Of a stretch of 64,000 bases of DNA, positions 17,590-27,989 are shown in pieces. This DNA is from Mycobacterium genavense ATCC 51234. Lineage in GTDB: Bacteria; Actinomycetota; Actinomycetes; Mycobacteriales; Mycobacteriaceae. The DNA is taken from contig NZ_JAGZ01000015.1 of assembly GCF_000526915.1 (NCBI RefSeq), forward strand, positions 1 to 64,000. The letters are read 5' to 3'. The translations under genes were made by a program, and so were the position numbers. Every line of letters begins with the position of its first letter. Within the stretch, counting starts at the first letter, position 1. Under the pieces are notes generated by a model, which was not told where the DNA came from, did no database searches, and worked only from the letters and a program-made list of their open reading frames with translations.

Positions 17590-19448
17590 ATGCCGCGCAG
17601 CCTGGACCTGGTCGTAACTTCCGTCGCCACCGCGCTGATGGAAGCCACGGCGTCCACGGCGACCGAGGTGAGCCAAAAAGTCCTCGCGCGGCTGGTCGAG
17701 CAAATGGGTTTGGACGCCAGCTTTCTGCGGCACCGCGACGAGCAGTCCCGCGCCTCGGTGCTGGTCGCGGAGTGGCCGCCGCGCCTGGAGGCCGCGGATT
17801 CGGACGCGACGGACGTCCTTCCCTACGCCGGCGCCGATGCGCTGCTGACCGAGTGCGAGCAGGGCCGCAAGCCGGTGCTCATAGCGCCCGGCCGGCGTTG
17901 GTGGCGGCGCTGGCTGGCCGGGGCCCGCGGCCCAGCGCTCCCTCGGTGGCGGCCGCGCCGCTGCTGTCGGGCGAGGCGACGACCGGCGTACTCGGTTTCG
18001 TCAGGTTCGGCGACCGCAGGTGGAAGCAGACCGAGATCAACACGCTCGAGGCGGTCGCCGCCCTGTTCGCCCAGTTGCAAGCACGTCTGGCCGCCGAGCA
18101 GAAGCTTCGGTACCTGGCCGAGCACGACGACCTGACCGGCTTGTACAACCGCCGGGCGCTGGTCGCGCACCTGTCCGAACGGCTCGCCGCCGGAAAGCCC
18201 GGACCCGTCGCGGTGCTGTATCTCGACCTCGACCGGTTGAAGCCGATCAACGACTACCTCGGCCACACCGCGGGCGACTGGTTCATCAGGGTCTTCGCGC
18301 AACGCATTCAGATGTGCGCCGGCTCGCAGGCGATGATCGCCCGGCTGGGTGGCGACGAGTTCGTCGTGGTGCCGGAGCAGTCGATGTCACCGGAGACCGC
18401 CGAATCATTCGCCCGGCGGCTGGCCAAGATGCTCTGCGAGCGGCTGGCCATCGGCTGTCACATGATCAGCCGCACGGTCAGCATCGGGCTGGCGGTCGGG
18501 ATGCCGGAGCGCGACAACTGCACCGCGTTGTTGCGCCGCGCCGACGAGGCCGTGCTGACCGCCAAGCGCGCCGGCGACAACCAGATCGCGGTGTTCACCG
18601 ACGACATGTCGTTGAAGAGCGCCTTTCGCAACGACATCGAGCTGCACCTGCAGGGCGACATCGGCAGCGAGGCGCTGCTGCTGCATTACCTGCCCGAGGT
18701 GGACTTGTGGACCGGCGCGGTGGTGGTCGCCGAGGCGCTGGTCCGCTGGCGGCACCCGATCTGGGGGTTGCTGCTGCCCGACGCGTTCATCGGGGTGGCC
18801 GAGTTGACCAACCTGGCCGGCGAGCTGGGCCGCTGGGTGCTGCGCACCGCGTGCGCCGAGTTCAGCCGCTGGCGCGCCAACGGCGTGGGCCAGGGCGCGA
18901 TCTTGCGCGTCAATGTCTCACCCGTGCAGCTGATCACCCGCGGCTTCGTGCGCAGCGTCGCCGAGACGATCGGAGAGTTCGGCATCGACGCCGAATCGTT
19001 GTGCCTGGAGATCACCGAGCGCGCCGTCGTGCACGACATCGAAACCACCCGCAACACCCTCGCGGAGCTCAAAGAGGTCGGCGTGCAGCTGGCCATCGAC
19101 GACTTCGGTACCGGTTATGCGGTGCTGTCACACCTGAAGTTGCTGCCGGTCGACATGCTCAAGATCGACGGCGGCTTCGTGCGCGATCTGGGGACCAACG
19201 CCGGCGCCCTGGCCATCGTGCGCGCCATCATCGGGCTCGCCGAGGCATTCGGTCTGCAGGTTGTCGCCGAGGGAGTCGAAACACCCGCTGCCGCATTGAC
19301 TTTGATGCAGCATGGGTGTAACCGCGCGCAAGGCTCTTTGTTGTCCAAGCCCGTCCCCGGCGATGCGATGGAGGCATTGCTGTCGGCGCGGTGGATGCCG
19401 ATGCCGTTCCTGGCCGATCGTGAGGCCTTGTCGCAGGGCGCCATCTGA
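17590..19448 (+). pseudogene. GAF-GGDEF-EAL cyclic di-GMP enzyme (Rv1354c-like), frameshifted in the GAF domain
   Basis: ATG 17590, with GGAGG upstream, begins a GAF domain like that of Rv1354c (EVSQKVLARLVEQMGLDASF). After LAGARGP the frame is lost at CCC 17931-17933 and resumes as SAPSVAAAPLLSGEATTG; a CCCC run shortened to CCC would explain it. The GGDEF domain (RLGGDEFVVV) and EAL domain (AEALVRW, NVSPVQL, LEITERAVVHD, IDDFGTGY, VAEGVET) are intact with key residues. No RxxD inhibitory site precedes GGDEF. The family both makes and degrades cyclic di-GMP. An internal start could still yield GGDEF-EAL without GAF control. Confidence 0.82.
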
Positions 19449-19456
19449 TTCTCAGA

Positions 19457-21141
19457 ATGGTCAAAAAACTTAGCAAAAAGGTGCTGGCGGTTGCCGTGGT
19501 CGCGATGTTGGCACTCAGCGGATGCGGTGGCCACAAGCAATCCGGCCCGTTGAACGCGATGGTCAGTCAGGCCATACCGTCGAACACCCAGGAGATCTCC
19601 ACCCCGCTGCGCGGTCAGTACGAGGATCTGCTGGAACCGCTTTTCCCACAAGGCAATCCCGCGCAGCAACGCTATCCGGCATGGCCGGCGTCTCACGACG
19701 CCAGTCTGCGTCTGACCTGGCGGCAGATCCAGCCCGTCGACCCCCACACGTTACCACCCGACACGCCCGACGATCGCAAGTTCGACTTCAGCCCGATCGA
19801 CAACGCACTGGCCAGGCTGGGCGAGCGCGGCATGCGGATGACGCTACGGGTGATGGCCTACAGCTCCTGCTGCGACGACTCCGATCCCAACAACACGAAC
19901 ATCGGCGTTCCCGACTGGGTGCGTGCGATGCCGGGCGCTACCACCAGTTACCCGAATCCACCGACCGGTCCGGGGGCCGGGGTGACCCAGGTGGTGCCGA
20001 ACTGGAACGACCCCAACTATTTACGGGCTTTTCAGGATCTACTCGCGGCGCTCGGCCGCCGCTATGACCGCGACGAACGACTCAGCGTGTTCGAGTTCTC
20101 GGGCTACGGGGATTTCAGCGAAAACCACATCTCGTACCTGCGCGACGTACTCGGCGCGCCGGGTCCCGCGCCCGACGACAGCGTGGCAAAGCTAGGATAT
20201 TACAGTCAGTTTCGCGATCAGAGCATCACCATCGCCTCGATTCGCCAACTGGTCGCGGCGAACGTAAACGCTTTTCCGCATACCCAATTGGTGACCGCGC
20301 CGGACAATCCGGAGATCGTGCGTCAACTGCTCGCCGACGACGTCACGAAGAAGCTTTCGGCGCCGGTCGGCATCCGCGCGGACTGCCTCGGTGTCTACGC
20401 ACCGTTGCCGACGTGGGCCGAATCCAAAGACTCGCAATACGTGCGGTCCAACGATGCGGTCGTCAACGCGATCAAGCAGCGGCTGTCCTCGGCGCTGCTG
20501 ATCACCGAATGGTGCCAGCTGCCTTCGGGAACCGACCCGCGAAGCTATTACGAAAAGGGCCTGCACGACGTCGTCAGCTACCACGTGTCGATGACGTCGA
20601 GCTTCAATTTCCCTGACCGGGAATCGAATGCGGCGATGGATCCCAAGCTGTATCTGCTGTGGGCTCAGGCCAACGTGTCGGCCGGCTATCGGTATTCGGT
20701 CGAGGCGCGCCCCGGATCGCAATCCGTACAGGGCAACACCGCAACGATTTTGGCGGTATGGACCAACCATGGTGCGGCCGCCGCCACCGAGAAGTGGGTG
20801 CCCAGCTACAGGTTGGTGGATTTCTCCGGGGCGGTGGTGCGGACGATCCCGGCAACGGTCGATCTCAAATCGCTGGTCTCCGACGACACCAGCCAATCAC
20901 GCGAGCAGGCGGTGCCGACGTCGGCCACCGAGACGGTTCATGTCGACCTGGGGGTTTGGCTCCGGGACACTACACGCTGCGCGCCACCGTCGAGTGGCAG
21001 CAGCACAAGCCGGATGCGACGCACGTGGTGAACTACCCGCCCATGCAGCTGGCGCGCGACGGTCGCGACAACTCAGGGCTGTATCCCATTGCGACGCTGG
21101 ATATTCCACGCGACACGCTGATCTCCGATCTGGGTAAGTAA
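19457..21141 (+). pseudogene. Secreted TIM-barrel glycosidase-like lipoprotein, copy 2, frameshifted near its C-terminus
   Basis: A paralogue of the gene at 15898 with the same order of motifs: lipobox L-S-G-C in MLALSGCGGH, PLRGQYEDLLEPLFPQG, FDFSPIDNALARLGERGM, ITEWCQLPSGTDP. At the G run 20950-20954 the frame changes, giving a wrong short tail. The expected end (LAPGHYTLRATVEWQQHK to DTLISDLGK) continues in a second frame to a TAA at 21139-21141. About 60 C-terminal residues of the beta-sandwich are affected, so the protein may be partly functional. It starts 8 nt after the GGDEF-EAL gene. Confidence 0.78.
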
Positions 21142-21142
21142 C

Positions 21143-22204
21143 GTGTCACGGCGCGACCTTCGGGTGCTATGGCTTTCGCCGTGGTGCGGCCGTTGGCGCG
21201 GATCCAGGTGGAGGCGTTACACCGGCGGGGCGCCGACGCGTTGCTGGTGACATCCGACCTGCACCCCGAATCCGACGCTCCGCGCGACTACGAACTGGTG
21301 CTCGATCCCCGGTTTCGAACCGCCGCGACCTGGCCCGCCGCGGTCGCGGCGTGGCGGCGCCTCCGCCGGTACCGGCCGCATGTCGTCGTGGCCGAACTGG
21401 TCCGCGATCCACGGTGGATCGCGCTGGCCGGAAAGGTTCCGCGCGTTCAGTTGGTGCACGACGACCGTCCCCATGACGCGATCGAAGATCCCGGCCGCCG
21501 AGCGCGCGGTGTTCGATCGGTGGGGCGCCCGCTCGGCGGCCACGATCGCCTACAGCGACTATGTCGCGAACGCCATCGCCGACCGGCGCGACGTGCGGCG
21601 CACCCGCGTCCACGTGCTGCCGCTCACCAGCGACCTGGATCCCGCGCTGGTTCCCCCGGTGGCGGGGCCCGACGAACGCCGCGACTTCACCGTGATCGGT
21701 CGGCTGCACCCCTACAAAAACCTCGAGGTGATACTCGAGGCCTGGCGACAGCACGTGGCCGGCGGCGGCTGGCGCGGTGACGACCTGGTGCTCATCGGCG
21801 ACGGATCATCCGACCCGGGCACGCTGCCCGAACACGCCCGGCGGCGCGCGGGCAGCTACCGCTATGCCGACATCGTCACCACGCTGGCGGCGGCGAAGGG
21901 ATCGGTCGCGCACTATCGGCGCGCGTCCCAAAGCGGTGTGCAGGTGCTGTCCATGCAGTTGGGCGTCACGCCGATCGTGTCCGCGGTCGGCGGCCTGTCG
22001 GAATACCAACCGACGGGGTGCCCGGCAATCGGTGTCGATGACGTCGCCGGGTTGGTCACCGCGTTCGACGAGCTGGCCGACCCGTCCGTCGCCGCGCAGC
22101 GCGGAGCTGCGGCGGCGCATCACTACGCGCAGCGCTGCTCCGTCGACCGGGTGGCGGATCGCATGATGGACGTGCTGAGCGAAGTGGCTGCGGATCGGCC
22201 CTGA
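21143..22204 (+). pseudogene. Glycosyltransferase family 4-like, with two frameshifts
   Basis: GTG 21143 gives SRRDLRVLWLSPW; the frame breaks near 21185 (a GGG to GG loss fits). It continues as RPLARIQVEALHRRGADALL to RVQLVHDDRPHDA, then breaks again near 21490 and finishes as KIPAAERAVFDRWGARSA to the stop at 22204. The last segment contains GT4 features: TVIGRLHPYKNLEVILEAW, VLIGDGSSDPG and GVTPIVSAVGGLSEY. An intact enzyme would be about 350 residues and would add a sugar from a nucleotide donor. It is convergent with the polymerase gene, 7 bp away. Two breaks make it non-functional as read. Confidence 0.75.
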
Positions 22205-22211
22205 CCCGGCG

Positions 22212-23783
22212 TCAGCGCGGCTGCGTGGAGTGCTTGGCCCGCCGGGGAGCGGGGGCGGCCGGACCCCCCACCAGCAGCGGAATCGGTTGGGTAATGTCGT
22301 CGGTCGCGCCGTCGTCGAGATCCGCGCCGTCGGGGTCATCCTTCCGCCTGCGGGCCAGGTTGGCGAACCCCATTGCCGAGCCCAGGACCATGCCGTACAC
22401 CACGGAATCGGGGGTGTCTTCGATATTGGGACCGACGATGTTCAACACCAGCAGTCCGACACTGACCGCGCCGGCGATCTTCGCCGGGGTGGACGCGCTG
22501 CGCAGGGCCCGAAGCACCGGCCTCAGCGCGAACCACGCGAAGACCACCATGCCCACCGCCCCGGCTTTGACCAGCCACCACAGGTAGAAGTTGTGCGCGT
22601 AGGTGGTGCCCAGCAGCACGGTGAAACTGTCGAACCCGAATGCGTCGCTCCCGGATCCTTCGTCCCCGAAGGGCAGTCGGTAGGCGTAGCCCAATCCGTG
22701 GCCGAACACGGGTGCCTTGGCGATTTCACGGCCGAGGTCGGCATTTTCCACCAACCGGTATTGCGTCGAGTCGTCGACGGCGAGCGCACTGGCTTTGACA
22801 CCGCCCAGCACGCGGTAGTCGAACCCGGCGAGCTGATGGCCCAGCCATGCTCCAGCCTTCGAGTGCTGCAGCAGGAACATCGCCGCCGGCAGCATCGCTG
22901 CCAACAGCGCCGCGCTGGTGACGGCGAAGGTGGCCGCGCGCCGCAGCGTTGGCCAGGAAGGTTTGGCGAAGAACGCCACGACCCCGGCCAGCCCGATCAC
23001 GATCAGCGTGCCGCGGGAGAACGCCACCAGTGAAATGATCAGCGCGGGCACGCCCAGGGCGAAAAACGTTGCGGGCCTTACCCGTCCGAGGACTTTGGCG
23101 GCCATCAGCGCGGCCAGCACCGCGATCGCCGGCGCGGTGGTGGGGACGATCAGGCGGGTGACCGAGCCCCCGGTGGTCGATTCACCGATGGTTTCGAAGC
23201 GGCCGGTCAGGCGCAGGCCCAGCGACGAGCTCAGAATGACCATCGCCGCCGAAAACCACATCGCCAGGATCAGTGTCTGCGTCGCTCCCTTGACGTAGTC
23301 GCCGTAGACGATCAACATGGCCAGCAGGTACCCCGCGAGCATTTCGCACAGGCACGCCACTTCGTGCAGGATCGCCTCGGCGGAGTGCCCGTCGGCGAAT
23401 CCGATCGCGGTGAAATACACGATGGTCAACAGCAGGATGGCTGGTGGCAGGTAATCGGAGAACCGCGGCCGCACCAGTTGAATCAGGTAGGCGATCGCCG
23501 TCAGCAGCACGACGTGCCAGACGAAGATCGTCACCGGGCCCAGGACTTTGCCGACATACAGACCGATCGGTAGCGCGCCGAACATGTAGAACAACGCGAT
23601 CCATACCATCAGCTCCGGTTTTGCCCAGTACACGACCAGGGCGAACATCGCGCCGACCGGGACGACGCCCACATACAGGTCGCGCGTCGCGGCCACCCCG
23701 AAGGCGAAGCAGCCGAGCAGGAACCCGCCCATGACCACCACGGACAACACCAGGCGTTGGCGAGTCCGCAGGTACCTGATCAC
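22212..23783 (-). CDS. O-antigen ligase/Wzy-type polysaccharide polymerase
   Basis: A 523-residue integral membrane protein with about 12 hydrophobic segments (for example LVLSVVVMGGFLLGCFAFGV, VPALIISLVAFSRGTLIVIG). It carries a Wzy_C-type periplasmic loop with GHGLGYAYRLPFGDEGSG and TTYAHNFYLWWLVKAG. Wzy proteins polymerise or ligate lipid-linked oligosaccharide repeats outside the membrane. A soluble acidic and proline-rich C-terminal tail follows. The start GTG 23783 overlaps the stop of the chain-length gene as GTGA, so it is the last gene of the minus-strand operon. The ORF is intact. Confidence 0.82.
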   Translation of the reverse strand: MIRYLRTRQRLVLSVVVMGGFLLGCFAFGVAATRDLYVGVVPVGAMFALVVYWAKPELMVWIALFYMFGALPIGLYVGKVLGPVTIFVWHVVLLTAIAYLIQLVRPRFSDYLPPAILLLTIVYFTAIGFADGHSAEAILHEVACLCEMLAGYLLAMLIVYGDYVKGATQTLILAMWFSAAMVILSSSLGLRLTGRFETIGESTTGGSVTRLIVPTTAPAIAVLAALMAAKVLGRVRPATFFALGVPALIISLVAFSRGTLIVIGLAGVVAFFAKPSWPTLRRAATFAVTSAALLAAMLPAAMFLLQHSKAGAWLGHQLAGFDYRVLGGVKASALAVDDSTQYRLVENADLGREIAKAPVFGHGLGYAYRLPFGDEGSGSDAFGFDSFTVLLGTTYAHNFYLWWLVKAGAVGMVVFAWFALRPVLRALRSASTPAKIAGAVSVGLLVLNIVGPNIEDTPDSVVYGMVLGSAMGFANLARRRKDDPDGADLDDGATDDITQPIPLLVGGPAAPAPRRAKHSTQPR

Positions 23784-25182
23784 GTCGAGCCGCCGAGTTT
23801 CGCCCGGTAGGTCCGGGCGGACGCCCGGGTGTGCTGGGACACTCGCGCGTTGGTGAGGACGGTGCCGACCACCCGGGCCCCGGCGGCCTGCAGCGCGGTC
23901 AGCGCATCGGCGAGTTCTTCCTCGGTGGTCCGCCGCGCCCGGACCACCAGCACGGTGGCGTGCACGGTGCCCGCCAGCATGCCGGAGTCGGCCGTCGCCA
24001 GCACCGGCGGCCCGTCGATGACCGTTCGGGTGAAGGTGGCCGACAGCCCTGCATCACGTTGTCCAGCACTTCCGGCAGGTACGCGCTGGCCGGCAGGGTG
24101 TCACGACGGGCGGCGCGCGGCGCAAGCATGAACAGCTTGGCGATCGGCGTCGGCTTGACGATTTCGACGGCGATTTCGGGTTTGGCCAGCGCGCTGGCCA
24201 GGCCTTCGCCCGATTCGACTTTCAACTGGCTCGCGATCACCGGTCGCTGGGTGTCACCTTCGACGAGCAGCACGTCCTCGCCCGCCTCGGCCGACGCCTT
24301 CGCCAGGTTCAGCGCCGTGGTGGTGGTTCCCTCGCCGCCGAACGGTGCCGTCACCAGCACCCGGGTCACCCCGGGTCCCGCCGCCCGGAGCAGGCGTGCC
24401 CGGAAACCACGGACCGCGTCGTCGAAGGAGATGTCGGTGCCGAATCGTGGTGCGGTGCCGCGCGTTCCCGGCGGCTCCGCCAAGGTCGGCATCTTGGACA
24501 GCCGTTCCAGCTTCTCGCGATCGCGAACGGTGTGGTCGGTGGCCTCGCGGGTCAGCGCCACCGCGATGCCCAGCAGCATCCCGGCCACCAGCCCCAACCC
24601 CATGTTGCGCACCGGCACCGGACTGATCGGGACCCGCGGCACCGTCGCCGGCTCCACCACCGAGGCCCGGGCCAGGATGGTCTCGGGCTGCTGGGCTTGG
24701 GCGGGTTGTTGGTCGCCGGTCTGCGGCGGGGGTGCTCCCTTCGGGGGCGCGCCCAGTGACCCGACCACCGTGACGAACTCGTCGGCCATCGCTTCGGTGA
24801 ACGCCGCACTGCGACGGGCGTCGGTATCGGTGACGCTGATCGTGAACAGCAGGGATTTCGGGACGTACTGGACGTGCGTCTTGGTTGCCAGCGCGTCGGC
24901 GCTGATCGGCAGGTCGTAGTGGGCCACCGCGCGCTCGGCCACCGAGCGTCCGCCGGCGATCGCTGCGTACGACGACAGTCGCTCCTGCACGGCCTGGGTG
25001 CGGTAGTACAGCTGCGAGGGGTCGGTCTGCCCGGGAAACGAGATGAGCACGGTGGCCGACGACTGGTAGACCTTCGTCTGGAACAGGGTGACCGCCGCGG
25101 CGCCGGCCACACAGGCCAGCAGGGCGGCCGTCAACAGTTTCCAGTGAACGCCGAGAGTCCGGGTAAAGGTGCGGAAATCCAT
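23780..25182 (-). pseudogene. Wzz/CpsD-like polysaccharide co-polymerase with ATPase domain, frameshifted
   Basis: The N-terminal Wzz domain (MDFRTFTRTLGVHWKLLTAA, membrane segment, KVYQSSATVLISFPGQTDPS) is followed by a Pro/Gln linker, a second membrane segment near residue 200, and a CpsD-type P-loop domain. The P-loop reads APFGGEGTTTTALNLA, so the usual Walker A Lys is missing; Walker A' is VLLVEGDTQRP. At CCC 24047-24049 (GGG on the coding strand) the frame shifts by one; the true end (LSATFTRTVIDGPPVLATAD to AKLGGST) lies in another frame. A ribosome site GAGAGG precedes ATG 25182. The protein would set chain length with Wzy. Confidence 0.8.
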
Positions 25183-25270
25183 CGGGTGATACCTCTCTAT
25201 GCCCTACCCGGGCACTGTCTTGTCAACGCGCGCCTGGATCCGCTGCTGCTGCTCATTGCCGCGTCGCCGA

Positions 25271-26672
25271 TCAGACGGAGTTTCTGCGGGCCCGGTACAG
25301 CAGCACGCCGCCGCCGACGGCGGCTACCACCACCCAGCCGGCGACCCACCACACCCACGTGTAGTGGTCCTCCTGCGTCGGCGGCTTCACCACGACGTCG
25401 CTGGGCGGATTGGCCACCGTGATGGGTTCACTGCCCGGTACGGAGATGATCTCGCGGCCGTTCAATTGCGACCAGCGACCCGGCTCCGCCGCCAACCAGC
25501 GCAGCAACTCGTCGAGCTGGCCGGGTGCCCCGTTGGACGTCGCGATCAAAAACGAGCGGTGACCGTCGAATGCGGTCTGTAGCGAGCCGAAGTGGATCGA
25601 CGGATCCAGTGTCAGCGAGACCGATTCGCCGCCGGCGTCGGCGCCCTCGATCGTGATTCTGCGTTGAACGGCAGCGGGATCGTCTGGACCGGCCAAGCGC
25701 CGGCCGAAATCAGCACCGCCGGTTCCCGGCTGTCGATCGCCTGCTTGAGACTGGTGACCTTGGTCGCCAATGGCACCACGCTCAGCTGCTGCAGGCCGAC
25801 TATGATCTGGGCCGCGCGCACGGTGTCGTTGAACGCGTCGTCGGTGATGCCGATTTGAATGCGCGGCATCAACGACTGGGGGATCGACGGAAAGCCTTTG
25901 GGGATAGGCGGATCGGCGCGCGAGGTCTGAATCTCGCTCTTGGGGTCAATCTTCAGGGTGATCGGGAGGTACTCGCCGCAATGCCCGGCATCACCGGTGG
26001 TGTGCACGATGATCGACAGGCTGGTGGAACGGGTCAGCAGCCGATCCGGGATGTCGACCCAGCGGTCGATCGTGCCGTTGGCCTCGGCCGGCCACCGGTT
26101 GATCGTCTGCCCGGCGACCGAGGCGAGCACCTCGCCGCCGAAATTGCTGGGAAGCGGTGTGTGCGAACCGATCACGTGCACCCGAAGGTGCTGCAGTGAA
26201 TGCCCCCATCGGGTCTGGTCCAGGCTGATGCTCACGTCGGGCCACAGGTCCTCGGCGCTGAGCGAATTCTGGTTCAGCTGTTCGAGCGTGGTGGTATCGG
26301 CGGCGAGCTTCTGCTTGTTCGGCAGCTTCCCGGCCACCGCGGTGGGGCCGAGCGCGAATTTCACGGAAGGATCGGTCAGCAGCCAAGTTTGGTTGGTGAG
26401 CTCGTCGCCGGTGCCCGAGATCAGCAGCGCCGGAACGCCGTTGCTGCCCTGCAGCGAAAGACCTTTGTCCGGGCCCTCTTTGATGATGATCTGCCGTCCA
26501 GGGGCTGGGACGGGTCGACCACGGTGCTGCCCCGGTCGTAGGGGGCTTCGACGGCCACCTGTGGATTCTCGGCGCCGTAGTGGTCTTCCAACGCCGCGGC
26601 CAATTGCACTGCCGCGTCGGATTCTTGCTGCGTCGGCTTCGGCGGGACGAAGATGGTCAGCTTGTGAACCAC
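25271..26672 (-). pseudogene. BcsB-like (cellulose-synthase regulatory subunit type) protein, truncated and frameshifted
   Basis: Three frames together give a BcsB-like sequence. KLTIFVPPKPTQQESDAAVQ is followed by QIIIKEGPDKG, HLRVHVIGSHTPLPSNFGGE, NGTIDRWVDIPDRLL, FPSIPQSLMPRIQIGI and a C-terminal membrane anchor (WVWWVAGWVVVAAVGGGVLL). Single-base losses near 26495 and 25654 explain both breaks. The signal peptide and first carbohydrate-binding domain, about 200 residues in BcsB, are absent: the homology begins inside the end of the flippase gene, suggesting a deletion across that junction. BcsB works in the periplasm with the BcsA synthase, but no BcsA gene is in this window. Confidence 0.7.
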
Positions 26673-27979
26673 GGAAGGCAGGAAGTCGGCAGCAAGAACG
26701 TCGTCGGCTCGCGGTAGCCGCACCGGCGTCGCAGTCGCCAGCTCGCGGCCAGCATGCTGAACAGCTCCGTGCACACCAACGTGACACCGGCGCCGACGGC
26801 GCCGAACCGGCCCGCCAGCACAAGATTCAGCATGATGTTGAGCGCCAGCGTGACGACCCAGACTCGGAACAAGAACTGCTGTTGATGTGAGGCGAACAGG
26901 CCCTGGCCGAGGGTGCTGGCGATGCACCGCAGCGCGGCTGCGACCAACAGCAAGGCCAGCGTCGGCGTGCCGCGCGCGACGAACGCCCGATCGCCGAGCA
27001 ACCCGATCAACGGGCCGGCCAGCAACCCGCCGACCACCGCGACCGGCACCATCAGGAAATACATCAATTCGACGCTGCAGCGCATGAACTCGGCGAAAGC
27101 GCCGACATCGCGCGCGAACAACTCGGTGGCCGTCGACAACGACGACTTGAGGAAGAAAAGCGCCAAGACCTCGGTGTTGAACGCAAGCGTGTAGGCCACC
27201 CCGTAGACGCCGACCTCGGATTGGGTGCTGAGCAGCGACAGGATGAACCCGTCGGCGCGCCAGTACACCAGTGCGACCACCATGACGCCCATCAGTGGCA
27301 GCGTCTCCCGCACCAAATCGACGGTCTCCCCGGACGCGAAGATGGGGCGCAGCAAGACGTGTCGGGCCGCGGCGGTGCCCTGGATCAACAGTTGCAGCGC
27401 CGGGGGAATCAGCTGGACCACCGCGAACCAGATCACGTCCGCGTGGCCGGCCACCAACCAGCAGCCCGCGCCCAGCACGCCGATCCGGCCGGCGACGTCG
27501 GAGATCGCCACCGCGGAGAACTTGACGGTGGCCATGAAGACTGGCTCGAAACGGGTGATCATCGTGACCATCAGCAGCTGCCCGGACAGCACCACCAGCA
27601 TCACCCGCACGTCGTGGTCGCGATAGATCAGCAGCCCGGATACCGCCGCCATTGCCACCAGCGGAACGCAATACATCAGGGACAGGCCGCTATTGACCCG
27701 AACGAGGCGGTCGAGCTCGCCCCGGCCGGAGGTGACGCGGCGAACGATGACTGTGCCGATGCCGAGATCGGCCAGGCTGGACCACATCCCGATGAAGACG
27801 ACGGCGATCATCAGTTGCCCGTAGGGTCCCGGGCCCAAGTAGCGGGCCGTCATCGCCACCGACACGACCGACGCCATCATCCCCAGTGCCCGGAAGATCA
27901 GCTGGATCGCGCAGGCGTGCGCGATCCGCGACAGCGGGACCGACGGTGCGACCGCAGGGTCGACCACCGGTTCTGTCAT
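26657..27979 (-). CDS. Wzx-type oligosaccharide flippase
   Basis: A 440-residue protein with about 12 to 14 membrane segments and the polysaccharide-transporter family pattern (LIFRALGMMASVVSVAMTAR, DLGIGTVIVRRVTSGRGELD, YWRADGFILSLLSTQSEVGV). It flips lipid-linked repeats to the outer face of the membrane. The last 20 or so residues (RCGYREPTTFLLPTSCLPWF) are unlike a flippase end and overlap sequence that reads as BcsB in another frame, so the C-terminus may come from a deletion junction. It lies 10 bp downstream of the sugar transferase. Confidence 0.82.
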   Translation of the reverse strand: MTEPVVDPAVAPSVPLSRIAHACAIQLIFRALGMMASVVSVAMTARYLGPGPYGQLMIAVVFIGMWSSLADLGIGTVIVRRVTSGRGELDRLVRVNSGLSLMYCVPLVAMAAVSGLLIYRDHDVRVMLVVLSGQLLMVTMITRFEPVFMATVKFSAVAISDVAGRIGVLGAGCWLVAGHADVIWFAVVQLIPPALQLLIQGTAAARHVLLRPIFASGETVDLVRETLPLMGVMVVALVYWRADGFILSLLSTQSEVGVYGVAYTLAFNTEVLALFFLKSSLSTATELFARDVGAFAEFMRCSVELMYFLMVPVAVVGGLLAGPLIGLLGDRAFVARGTPTLALLLVAAALRCIASTLGQGLFASHQQQFLFRVWVVTLALNIMLNLVLAGRFGAVGAGVTLVCTELFSMLAASWRLRRRCGYREPTTFLLPTSCLPWFTS

Positions 27980-27989
27980 CGCTGTTTCA

